From: Candidatus Roizmanbacteria bacterium UBA1450
Lineage (GTDB): Bacteria > Patescibacteriota > Microgenomatia > UBA1406 > GWC2-37-13
Length of the DNA stretch: 64,000 nt
Direction: 5' to 3'
Assembly (NCBI GenBank): GCA_002329205.1
Contig: DCTC01000001.1
Coordinates: 768,623 to 832,622 of the forward strand
Numbering within the stretch: position 1 is the first letter of the stretch; every line of letters starts with the position of its first letter. The notes below the pieces were generated by a model. It did not search any database, had not been told where the DNA came from, and saw only the letters and a list, made by a program, of their open reading frames with translations. The translations under genes were made by a program, and so were the position numbers. Of this stretch, positions 42,079 to 49,946 are shown piece after piece.

Positions 42079-43269
42079 TTATTTTTTCAAAGCCTCAATA
42101 CCCGGCAGAGTTCCTTGTTCAATAAATTCAAGCATAGCTCCACCTCCTGTTGATATATGTGTGATTTTTTCCAGATATTCTTTTTTTGAAATTGCCGTCA
42201 GGGTATCTCCGCCACCCACTATTGAGACAGCATCTGCATTATTGGTAATGGCGTAATACATGAAATCTGTTCCCTGGCGGTAATGGATATTTTCGAAATA
42301 TCCGACCGGTCCGTTCCAGACTATCGTTTTTGCCTTGGCAATTATTGTTCCGATGCGAGCTTTTGTCTCAGGTCCGATATCAAGTATTTGTTTATCTTCG
42401 GGTACTTCCGAAACTTTGCAGACCAATCCGCCGATCTCCAGCTCATTCGGGTCACCGACGACACAATCTGAGGGGAGAATCACGGACGTATCATGCTGCG
42501 CTGCTTTGAACAAAAGTTTTTGAGCAAGGTCCTTTTTATCCTTTTCGACGAGACTTTGGCCGACTTCTATACCCTGCGCATACAAAAAAGTATTTGCCAA
42601 TGCGCCGCCTATGATCAGATGATCAGCCAGTTCCATCATGCGGTCCAGTACATTGATTTTTGTTTCGATCTTGGATCCTCCAATTGCAGCAACAAATGGT
42701 TTTTCAGGTTTGTACAATGCCTTTGAAAGCATCTCAGTTTCTTTGCGCAGGAGCAGTCCGCCGTAAGACGGTAGGAATTTTGTTACACCCACGACGGATG
42801 CATCGGATCTATGGCATACACCGAACGCGTCATTTACAAAGACTTCAGCTAGCGCTGCCATACGTTTTGCAAACTCCGTGTCATTTTCTTTTTCTCCTGG
42901 ATAGAATCTACTGTTTTCCAGAACATAAATCTCATCTTTTTGCTGATGCTTGAAAGTGGTTGCCGGTTCTGTCATAAAATCATTGATAAGGGTAATATGA
43001 TTGTCCGGGAGATACTCCTGCAGCTGATTGCATACGATCTTCAAAGAGAATTTCGGATCAGGTTTTCCTTTGGGACGTCCCAGATGCGAGACAAGAATAA
43101 GTTTATTTCCCTTCTTGAGCAGATATTGGATCGTCGGAATTGCTTGTCTTATGCGGGCATCATCAGCAATAGTCAGGTAATTGGGGTTCAGACTGACATT
43201 GAAATCAACCCGGAGAAGGATTTTTTTGTCCTTTATTTCAACATCGTCAATGAATTGGATATCTGACAT
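42079..43269 (-). CDS. pgk: Phosphoglycerate kinase
   Basis: A 396-residue enzyme of normal length. LLRVDFNVSL (substrate-binding Asn), SHLGRPKG, FVNDAFGVCHRSDAS and the C-terminal GGGDT nucleotide motif followed by STGGGAMLEFIEQG are complete. It makes ATP from 1,3-bisphosphoglycerate. It lies 27 bases after gap and 77 bases before glpX on the same strand. Confidence 0.96.
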   Translation of the reverse strand: MSDIQFIDDVEIKDKKILLRVDFNVSLNPNYLTIADDARIRQAIPTIQYLLKKGNKLILVSHLGRPKGKPDPKFSLKIVCNQLQEYLPDNHITLINDFMTEPATTFKHQQKDEIYVLENSRFYPGEKENDTEFAKRMAALAEVFVNDAFGVCHRSDASVVGVTKFLPSYGGLLLRKETEMLSKALYKPEKPFVAAIGGSKIETKINVLDRMMELADHLIIGGALANTFLYAQGIEVGQSLVEKDKKDLAQKLLFKAAQHDTSVILPSDCVVGDPNELEIGGLVCKVSEVPEDKQILDIGPETKARIGTIIAKAKTIVWNGPVGYFENIHYRQGTDFMYYAITNNADAVSIVGGGDTLTAISKKEYLEKITHISTGGGAMLEFIEQGTLPGIEALKK

Positions 43270-43296
43270 AGGGATAATGTCACGCTAATTATGTAT

Positions 43297-44310
43297 TTAG
43301 GATGACTGCAATGAACTGCTAATCTTTTCGACCAGATCGACCAGACGAGTTGAATAACCCCATTCATTGTCATACCATCCGTAAATTTTTACAAATGTGC
43401 CGTCTATTACTTTGGTATAATTCGGATCAAAAATACAGGAGTAAGTTGAGCCAATAATGTCAGAGGAAACGATGACATCTTCGGTATATCCGAGGATTCC
43501 TTTCATTGTCCCTTCAGATGCCTCTTTGAAAACGCTGTTGATCTCTTCGGCTGTTGTTTCCTTTTCAATAACAGCGGCAATGTCAGTGAATGAGCCTGTG
43601 GGTACCGGAACGCGAAGTGCAATCCCGTCCATTTTCCCCTTCAATTCAGGGATCACTCTTCCGACTGCTTTGGCTGCACCTGTGGAGGATGGAATAATAT
43701 TTAATCCTGCTGCTCGTGACCGTTCTTCATTTTTTCCCGCGTCGTCCAATAGACTTTGCGATTGGGTGTATGCGTGAGCTGTGGTAAGATGTGCCCGGAC
43801 AATACCGAAATGGTCATGAAGTACTTTGAAAAGCGGAGCGGCACAATTGGTTGTGCATGACGCATTGGATATAACGGTGCGATTACTGTCAACATCATTT
43901 ACACCCAGAACAACGTGATAGGTGTCGTCATCTTTTGCCGGTGCCGTGAGTACTACTTTCTTTACTGGACCGCGTATGTGCGGTTGAAGCTTTTCTGATG
44001 TTGTGAATGCGCCCGTTGCATCAACAACGATCTCAACCTCTGACTGTTCCCAGGGTATCTCAGCGGGATCTGCTGATTGTGATGTTGAGACTTTTCTTCC
44101 TTCGATCTCAATGCCGTCTTCCAGGGCTTTTACTGATTTATCAAATGTCCGGTACACAGAGTCGTATTTCAAAAGATAAGCGAGCATTTCGTTGGGTGTT
44201 TTTCTGGTGTTTATATGCGCGACTTCAAATGTATCACGAAGCGCAGCAATTCGCGTAAAGGCTCTACCAATGCGGCCGAACCCATTGAGTCCTATTTTGA
44301 TTTTTGACAT
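43297..44310 (-). CDS. gap: Glyceraldehyde-3-phosphate dehydrogenase, type I
   Basis: A 337-residue enzyme. The NAD site is GLNGFGRIGR (7-16), the catalytic Cys152 lies in SNASCTTNC, the base His in HAYTQSQ, and the C-terminal NEWGYSTRLVDL is typical. Type I GAPDHs use NAD+ and phosphate. The ATG at 44310 begins the Rossmann strand; the in-frame TTG at 44325 is rejected. Confidence 0.96.
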   Translation of the reverse strand: MSKIKIGLNGFGRIGRAFTRIAALRDTFEVAHINTRKTPNEMLAYLLKYDSVYRTFDKSVKALEDGIEIEGRKVSTSQSADPAEIPWEQSEVEIVVDATGAFTTSEKLQPHIRGPVKKVVLTAPAKDDDTYHVVLGVNDVDSNRTVISNASCTTNCAAPLFKVLHDHFGIVRAHLTTAHAYTQSQSLLDDAGKNEERSRAAGLNIIPSSTGAAKAVGRVIPELKGKMDGIALRVPVPTGSFTDIAAVIEKETTAEEINSVFKEASEGTMKGILGYTEDVIVSSDIIGSTYSCIFDPNYTKVIDGTFVKIYGWYDNEWGYSTRLVDLVEKISSSLQSS

Positions 44311-44355
44311 AGTTTTTACTCTCAAATTGATAATTATGAGGTTTGCAGAAATTGA

Positions 44356-45261
44356 TTATTTACCCGTAAAAATCTTCATTGCCTCTTCAACACTTTTGTC
44401 TTCGACTGTGATGGCATATATCGCATTGGTAAACCGAACAGCTTCATCAATCGGTTTCTGATGAATATTTCTTCCGGTTGCATTGCCAGCTGTACCGCCG
44501 ACATGAATTTGGTCATATAACTGCTTGAGGAATTCCTCGACTCCTGTCGATGATCCTCCTGCACATACCACTTGTGTTCGTCCCGCTGCAACGGTCGCCT
44601 CTTTGAGCAGTGAAGGATCTGATTTTCCGTCTTTTTTCGGAGCATTGACTTTGACGAAGTCGGCACCCAGACAGCCGACAGTACCAGCAGCACCGGCTAT
44701 GAGATGAGGATCCGTTTCTTCAGGTACGGCTTTTCCCCGAGGATAACACCAGATGACTGAAAGCAGACCGTGCTGATGAGCTTCATAAATGGCTTGAGCA
44801 GCTTCCGTCAGCATTTGACCTTCATATTCACTTCCAAGATAGATGGTGTAACCGATTCCGAGGATATTCAATCCGCTATTTTCTTTGAACTCTACGATTT
44901 GTTCAATATCCCAAAGAGCGGAACTGATAGGATCTGATTGAGCAGTTTTCACGAGGTGCGTTTTTGAATTTACTTTTACCAAATAGGGGAGATTGGGATA
45001 ATCTTTGCCGTAGCGTGCAATCAGTCCAAGCTGCGCTGCAAAAACGCCGATATTCGCTTTGCTGGCGATCGTAAAAAGGTGCTCAGGATTGTTGTCTTCC
45101 GGAGGAATTCCTTCACCATAAAAATCGTCATTAAGATGTTCAATTTTCTGATCGCCGGCAAACAGCATAAGCCGTCCGGTATCATGTGTCATCATTTTGT
45201 AATTCTGTACAAATCTATCAGCCGCGGATTGCGGAACGTCTGCGGGTATTCGAATATTCAT
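44356..45261 (-). CDS. Fructose-bisphosphate aldolase, class I (DhnA/FbaB type)
   Basis: A 301-residue class I aldolase of the archaeal/DhnA family. FAGDQKIEH near residue 34, and GADFVKVNAPKK, which holds the Schiff-base Lys, are diagnostic; CAGGSSTG is the phosphate-binding loop. It links fructose 1,6-bisphosphate with the triose phosphates, and in this position it heads the fba-gap-pgk-glpX cluster. In some archaea close relatives also have phosphatase activity, but a separate FBPase is present here. Confidence 0.9.
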   Translation of the reverse strand: MNIRIPADVPQSAADRFVQNYKMMTHDTGRLMLFAGDQKIEHLNDDFYGEGIPPEDNNPEHLFTIASKANIGVFAAQLGLIARYGKDYPNLPYLVKVNSKTHLVKTAQSDPISSALWDIEQIVEFKENSGLNILGIGYTIYLGSEYEGQMLTEAAQAIYEAHQHGLLSVIWCYPRGKAVPEETDPHLIAGAAGTVGCLGADFVKVNAPKKDGKSDPSLLKEATVAAGRTQVVCAGGSSTGVEEFLKQLYDQIHVGGTAGNATGRNIHQKPIDEAVRFTNAIYAITVEDKSVEEAMKIFTGK

Positions 45262-45387
45262 AAAGATAAGAGAGTGAAAATAGTAACATGTACAAAAGTT
45301 CGTGGGATAATAAACCCTTCATACACTATCATACACTGATCACATAGATTGTCAATATATGTCCAGTATAGTATGATGGGGGAATAT

Positions 45388-45786
45388 ATGGAAGACTGTA
45401 TTTTCTGTAAAATCGTAAAAGGAGAGATTCCTTCATTTAGAGTCTATGAAGATGAATCATTCATGGCCTTTATGGACGTGTTTCCCCGTGTTCGTGGTCA
45501 TGTTTTGGTCATACCCAAAAAACACTACCGATGGGTATATGACGTTCCGGAATTTGGAGCCTACTGGGAAACTGCAAAAAAGGTCGGTTTTCAAGTACAG
45601 GAAGTTTTTGATGCGTCTTTCATCAGCTTTGTAACTATGGGAGAAGCAGTTCCTCATGCACATATTCATATCCTTCCTCAAAAGGGAGGTAACATTGAGG
45701 GGATCAGCTTTAAACCGGTTATCGAAATGAGTAAAGAAGAAATCGGAATGCTAGCTCAGGAGATACGAAAAAAGATGAAAGATTGA
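45388..45786 (+). CDS. HIT-family nucleotide-binding protein
   Basis: A 132-residue protein beginning MEDCIFCKIVKGEIPS, the usual HINT/HIT start with the zinc-binding CxxC. The histidine triad is HAHIHIL. Members hydrolyse nucleoside phosphoramidates or dinucleotides. The ATG at 45388 is favoured by homology and by GGGGGA just upstream; in-frame ATGs at 45373 and 45376 follow a TATAGT box (45367-45372) too closely. Confidence 0.9.
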   Translation: MEDCIFCKIVKGEIPSFRVYEDESFMAFMDVFPRVRGHVLVIPKKHYRWVYDVPEFGAYWETAKKVGFQVQEVFDASFISFVTMGEAVPHAHIHILPQKGGNIEGISFKPVIEMSKEEIGMLAQEIRKKMKD

Positions 45787-45796
45787 TTTGTAAAAA

Positions 45797-45905
45797 GTCG
45801 AAATATGGGGCTTTTGAACATTCTCAAAACAGAAAGCGATACATGCGGCGGCTCGTATCCTGCGTGTTGTATAAGAAAGTCCGTGCCGCATGAGAATGTT
45901 TCGAC
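45797..45905 (+). ncRNA. Candidate structured RNA with three stacked stems
   Basis: In the 159-base gap between the HIT and alkyltransferase-like genes, three stems share one unbroken 3' strand (45885-45905): GTCGA/TCGAC (45797-45801 with 45901-45905), AACATTCTCA/TGAGAATGTT (45817-45826 with 45891-45900) and TGCGGC/GCCGCA (45844-45849 with 45885-45890). The 5' strand is interrupted by bulges of 15 and 17 bases, and the apical loop has 35 bases. GATAC (45838-45842) could also pair with GTATC (45855-45859). No T-run follows. It could be a cis-regulatory element of the next gene or an independent RNA. I do not recognise a known class. Confidence 0.5.
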
Positions 45906-45945
45906 AAGATATATATGAGACTTTTAGAAGTATTGAAAATTGATT

Positions 45946-46251
45946 ATGACACTCACGGAAAAAGTCTACAAACTGATTTCACAGGTCCCGACAGGAAAAG
46001 TCACGACATATGGGGATATCGGCCGGGTATTGGGGTCAAAATCATATCGGGCGATCGGTCAGATACTCCACAGGAATCCCGACTGGCCTCAGATTCCCTG
46101 TCACCGTGTTGTTATGAAGGACGGATCCCTTGCTCCCAATTATGGTGCTGGCGGACCGAATATACATCGCCAGAGGCTAGAAAAAGAAGGTGTTACTTTT
46201 ATCGGAGAGAGAGTAAACTTAGAAAAGCATAAGTACGAATTTTCAACATAA
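45946..46251 (+). CDS. Alkyltransferase-like / MGMT C-terminal domain protein
   Basis: A 101-residue protein equal to the DNA-binding domain of O6-alkylguanine-DNA alkyltransferase. PTGKVTTYGDIGRVLG (winged helix), RAIGQILHRNP and IPCHRVV are present. The PCHR Cys is kept, unlike in ATL proteins with Trp, so transfer of the alkyl group is possible, although the N-terminal MGMT domain is missing. The ATG at 45946 is used; TTG at 45940 is possible. It lies 40 bases after the candidate RNA and directly precedes corA. Confidence 0.8.
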   Translation: MTLTEKVYKLISQVPTGKVTTYGDIGRVLGSKSYRAIGQILHRNPDWPQIPCHRVVMKDGSLAPNYGAGGPNIHRQRLEKEGVTFIGERVNLEKHKYEFST

Positions 46252-46252
46252 T

Positions 46253-47170
46253 ATGATCAATAATTATTACCGCAACCTTCGGGATAAACATTTGCAGGAA
46301 CTGGAAAAATACCGAATAGGTTCATGGATACATGTAGAGGCTCCCACCGATGATGATCTTAGCTATCTAGTTGAAAAGCACAATCTGGATGAAAGTCTTC
46401 TGAAGGACGCGACGGATGAATACGAAGTTCCGCGTATGGAAGTAGAAGACGGCGTGATTTATATCTTCAGCCGGTATCCATTTCGGAGAAATGATCAAAT
46501 TTCGACATCTCCGATTCTGTTTATTATTCAGGAAGAGCATGTAGTGAGTGTGACAAAGGAGAAATTTCCCTTGCTGGATACTTTCCTGAAGAGGAATGTT
46601 TTTTTTACGACTCAAAAAACCAAGCTATTTCTTCAGCTTTTTGCACTTATTAATACGTCATACAATTCCTATCTACATACGATCAGTCGGGAAACGAGGA
46701 CAAGTTCTTATGATCTTGAGAGGATAAGTAATCGAGATATAGCCTTATTTGTCCGATATGAGCGGGTTTTGAATGACTTTCATTTGGCACTTGTCCGAAC
46801 TAATGCAGTATTGAACAACCTGTTATCTCACAATTACCTCAGGCTGTATGAAGAAGATCGTGATTTAATTGAGGATTTATTTCTAAACAATGATCAGCTC
46901 ATCCAGCTTTCCAAAGAAAATTTGAAGAGTATCGTAAACATCCGCGATGCATACTCGACGATCATGACTCACAACACCAACCGTGTAATCCGCTTTTTTA
47001 CGTCCATTACCGTTATTCTGACACTTCCGACCATTATTGCAAGTATTTACGGAATGAATGTGAATCTGCCGTATCAGCAGTCACCGTTTGCCTTTCTCGG
47101 GATTATGATTATCATTACCCTGATATCACTCGGGCTTGTTGTCATGTTCTTGATGAATGACTGGCTGTAG
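46253..47170 (+). CDS. corA: CorA-family magnesium transporter
   Basis: A 305-residue protein with a large cytosolic N-terminal domain, a long helix (about 190-245) and two C-terminal membrane helices. YGMN (GMN at 267-269) is the selectivity motif at the outer mouth of the channel, followed by VNLPYQQSPFAF. CorA pentamers take up Mg2+ (also Co2+/Ni2+). It starts one base after the stop of the upstream gene. Confidence 0.92.
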   Translation: MINNYYRNLRDKHLQELEKYRIGSWIHVEAPTDDDLSYLVEKHNLDESLLKDATDEYEVPRMEVEDGVIYIFSRYPFRRNDQISTSPILFIIQEEHVVSVTKEKFPLLDTFLKRNVFFTTQKTKLFLQLFALINTSYNSYLHTISRETRTSSYDLERISNRDIALFVRYERVLNDFHLALVRTNAVLNNLLSHNYLRLYEEDRDLIEDLFLNNDQLIQLSKENLKSIVNIRDAYSTIMTHNTNRVIRFFTSITVILTLPTIIASIYGMNVNLPYQQSPFAFLGIMIIITLISLGLVVMFLMNDWL

Positions 47171-47172
47171 TT

Positions 47173-49314
47173 TTAGTTTGGCTTTTCAACGCTGATATCT
47201 ACATTATCACCCTTCAAATCTGCCAGTATTTTGTCACCGGGTTTAATTTTTCGTTCAATGATCTGAAGCGCTATTTCATCAACCAGAACTTCATTGATAA
47301 TTCTCTTGAGAGGGCGAGCACCGTATACCGGGTCAAATCCGATAAGTTTCAGATGATTTTTTAGCTTTTCAGTCGCATCCAGTTTGAGATCTTGTGAAGC
47401 GAGTCGCTTCTGTACATCTTCAAATTGAATCTTGACGATTTCATCCATCATTTTCTGATCCAAAGCATTGAAAATTACAATGGAATCAAGCCGATTGACA
47501 AATTCGGGTTTGAAATGAGCTTTCACCCGATCCATTATTTTTTCATCTCGCTCTTTCTTTTTTTGACCGTCTGTATAGAGCTCGCTTCCGATATTGGATG
47601 TCAGTATGATTATTGTATTTTTAAAATCCACAACCCGTCCCTTTCCGTCAGTTAGTCTTCCATCATCTAGTATTTGAAGGAATGCATTAAAGATCTGCGG
47701 ATGGGCTTTTTCAATTTCATCAAAAAGGATCACCGAATACGGTTTTCTTCGTACAGCTTCCGTAAGCTGACCGCCTTCTTCGTATCCCACATATCCCGGA
47801 GGCGCACCGAGGAGCCGTGCTACGGTATGAGGTTCCTGATATTCGCTCATATCTATGCGAATCATTGCGTTTTGATCGTTGAATAGTGCTTCCGCGATCG
47901 CACGTGCAGTTTCTGTTTTCCCGACACCGGTCGGTCCAAGGAAGAGGAACGAACCGATCGGTTTGTTTTCTTCTTTCAATCCGGCCCGTGATCGACGGAT
48001 AGCATTGGCGACCTTGTGCAATGCTTCATCCTGTCCCACTACTTGCTTTTTTAGTTCGTCTTCCAGATGTACAAGTTTTTCTGATTCGCTGGCTAGGAGT
48101 CTGGTCACCGGAATATTGGTCCATCGGGATACTATTTGAGCAATATCTTCTTCGGTCACTTCTTCCTGAAGCATGCGATCTTCCTGGGGAATTTCTTTCC
48201 ATTTCTCTTCCAGATCTTTGATTTTTTTCTCTATTTCGGGAATTTTTCCGTATTGCAGTTCGGCTGCTTTATTGAGATTTACATCACGTTGAGCTTGTTC
48301 GAGTTCGGCGCGGGCTTTATCTAGTTCTACCCGGCTTTTCTGAAGGGCAGAAATCATTTCTTTTTGTTTTTCCCATTGCTTGGTGAGTTCATCATATTTC
48401 TTTTGCAGCTCCTCCCTCTCTTTTTTGAGTGAATCCTTTCGGGATTCGAGACCTTTTTCTCGTTTGAGTGCCGCAAGTTCAATATCAAGCTGCATGATGC
48501 GGCGGCGTATCTCATCCAATTCAGTGGGCATGGATTCTACTTCAATTTTTGTCGCGGCTGCCGCTTCATCAATAAGATCGATTGCTTTATCGGGAAGATA
48601 TCGGTCGGAAATATAACGCGTGGAGAGGTCGACAGCTGCAATCAGCGCGTCATCGTTTATTTTAATACCGTGATGAACTTCATATTTTTCTTTAATTCCC
48701 CGCAAAATGGCCAATGAGTCCTCTTTTGATGGTTCGTCAATAAAAACAGGTTGGAAACGTCTCTCGAGGGCCTGGTCTTTTTCAATATATTGTCTGTATT
48801 CCTTGAGCGTTGTCGCGCCGATTGACCGAAGTTCACCGCGTGCAAGAGCAGGCTTGAGCATGTTTGAAGCATCAACTGCTCCCTGTGCGCCTCCGGCTCC
48901 GACAAGTGTATGCAGTTCGTCAATAAATAAAACATATTTTCCTGCACTTTCGGTAATTTTTTTGATAAGATCCTTCAGGCGTTGCTCAAATTCACCCCGA
49001 TAAGCGGCACCTGCCAGCAGTCCCGCGAGATCAAGGGACAAAACTTCTTTGTTTTTCAGTGTATCAGGGACATCACCGTCCACAATCCGCTGAGCAAGAC
49101 CTTCAATAATTGCCGTTTTACCTACACCGGGATCGCCCAGAAGTACTGGATTGTTTTTAGTTCGTCGTGACAGAATTTGGATAACCCGACGGATCTCGGC
49201 ATCGCGGCCGATCACTGGATCGAGTTTTCCTGCCTTTGCAAGGTCAGTAAAGTTGATCGTGTATGCTTTCAGCGGGTCCTTTTCCTCTTGTGGAGGCTGG
49301 TAATTCATCTGCAT
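47173..49314 (-). CDS. clpB: ClpB-type disaggregase lacking the N-terminal domain
   Basis: A 713-residue AAA+ chaperone. Nucleotide domain 1 has GDPGVGKT (60-67) and LFIDELHTL; the middle coiled-coil region (about 265-390, rich in Lys/Glu/Gln) is specific to ClpB; domain 2 has GPTGVGKTE and VILFDEIEKAH. The N-terminal substrate-binding Clp_N domain of about 150 residues is absent, and the protein begins just before domain 1. It should work with DnaK to dissolve aggregates. An inverted repeat with CIRCE geometry lies directly upstream, suggesting HrcA control. Confidence 0.92.
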   Translation of the reverse strand: MQMNYQPPQEEKDPLKAYTINFTDLAKAGKLDPVIGRDAEIRRVIQILSRRTKNNPVLLGDPGVGKTAIIEGLAQRIVDGDVPDTLKNKEVLSLDLAGLLAGAAYRGEFEQRLKDLIKKITESAGKYVLFIDELHTLVGAGGAQGAVDASNMLKPALARGELRSIGATTLKEYRQYIEKDQALERRFQPVFIDEPSKEDSLAILRGIKEKYEVHHGIKINDDALIAAVDLSTRYISDRYLPDKAIDLIDEAAAATKIEVESMPTELDEIRRRIMQLDIELAALKREKGLESRKDSLKKEREELQKKYDELTKQWEKQKEMISALQKSRVELDKARAELEQAQRDVNLNKAAELQYGKIPEIEKKIKDLEEKWKEIPQEDRMLQEEVTEEDIAQIVSRWTNIPVTRLLASESEKLVHLEDELKKQVVGQDEALHKVANAIRRSRAGLKEENKPIGSFLFLGPTGVGKTETARAIAEALFNDQNAMIRIDMSEYQEPHTVARLLGAPPGYVGYEEGGQLTEAVRRKPYSVILFDEIEKAHPQIFNAFLQILDDGRLTDGKGRVVDFKNTIIILTSNIGSELYTDGQKKKERDEKIMDRVKAHFKPEFVNRLDSIVIFNALDQKMMDEIVKIQFEDVQKRLASQDLKLDATEKLKNHLKLIGFDPVYGARPLKRIINEVLVDEIALQIIERKIKPGDKILADLKGDNVDISVEKPN

Positions 49315-49324
49315 AGGTAATAAA

Positions 49325-49351
49325 TTAGCAATTAATATAATTGTCTGCTAA
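49325..49351. promoter_or_regulatory. CIRCE-like operator upstream of clpB
   Basis: TTAGCA (49325-49330) and TGCTAA (49346-49351) are separated by 15 bases, the exact outer geometry of CIRCE (TTAGCACTC-N9-GAGTGCTAA). The inner three bases of each arm differ (ATT and GTC). The arms extend to AATTAGCA/TGCTAATT. It lies between the -10 box and the clpB start, where HrcA usually binds. Confidence 0.6.
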
Positions 49352-49353
49352 TT

Positions 49354-49359
49354 ATTATA
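49354..49359 (-). promoter_or_regulatory. -10 box of clpB
   Basis: TATAAT on the minus strand, directly upstream of the CIRCE-like repeat. Transcription would start within or near the repeat. Confidence 0.5.
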
Positions 49360-49422
49360 AAAAGAGAGATTTGAAAATGCAAGTAAACAAAACAATGGTT
49401 CTGGTCAGATTATGTCTATTTT

Positions 49423-49944
49423 CTATAAAGTCTGTTTTTTTATCTTTTTTAGTTTCTCAATCTTAGGATCGATGACATAGCGGCAGTACGGGTAGGCAGG
49501 ATTGTTTTTGTAGTAGTTCTGATGATATGTCTCTGCAGGGTAAAATGCTTCAAGTGGTTTGATTTCAGTTACGATTGGATCATTGTACAGCGCTTGTGCT
49601 TCCGTTATGGATTTTTCAATAATCACTTTTTGTTGTTCATCAGAGTACAGAATGATTGATCTGTATTGGGGGCCGATATCAGCTCCCTGTCTATTCTGAG
49701 TTGTCGGGTCATGCATTCTCCAAAATACATACAGTATGTTTTCAAGAGAAATTTCTTCGGGATTAAATTCGATCTGACTGACTTCGGCATGTCCCGTCTC
49801 TCCGGTGCAGACCTGCTCATAGGTTGGGTTTACTTTTTGGCCGCCGGCGTAGCCAGAAGTGACTTTTGTTATACCTTTGAGCTGTTGATAGATTGCTTCG
49901 GTGCACCAGAAGCATCCCATTCCGAGTATGATTTTTGGGGTCAT
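49423..49944 (-). CDS. msrA: Peptide methionine sulfoxide reductase MsrA
   Basis: A 173-residue enzyme with GMGCFWCTE (catalytic Cys11) at the start, GYAGG, TGHAEVSQIEF and YHQNYYKNNP. It reduces the S-epimer of methionine sulfoxide. The C-terminal tail has no extra resolving Cys beyond the usual ones. It starts two bases after the stop of the upstream propeller gene, and msrB is the next gene upstream, so the three probably form one operon against oxidised proteins. Confidence 0.94.
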   Translation of the reverse strand: MTPKIILGMGCFWCTEAIYQQLKGITKVTSGYAGGQKVNPTYEQVCTGETGHAEVSQIEFNPEEISLENILYVFWRMHDPTTQNRQGADIGPQYRSIILYSDEQQKVIIEKSITEAQALYNDPIVTEIKPLEAFYPAETYHQNYYKNNPAYPYCRYVIDPKIEKLKKIKKQTL

Positions 49945-49946
49945 AG

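Noticed and set aside
45861..45890. RNase P RNA, because GAAAGTCCGTGC resembles its conserved GAAAGTCCGGGC segment
   Set aside because: The gap is only 159 bases and the other conserved P RNA segments are missing.
45915..46232. Frame overlapping the alkyltransferase-like gene
   Set aside because: It is a shadow in another frame; the overlapped gene has clear family motifs.
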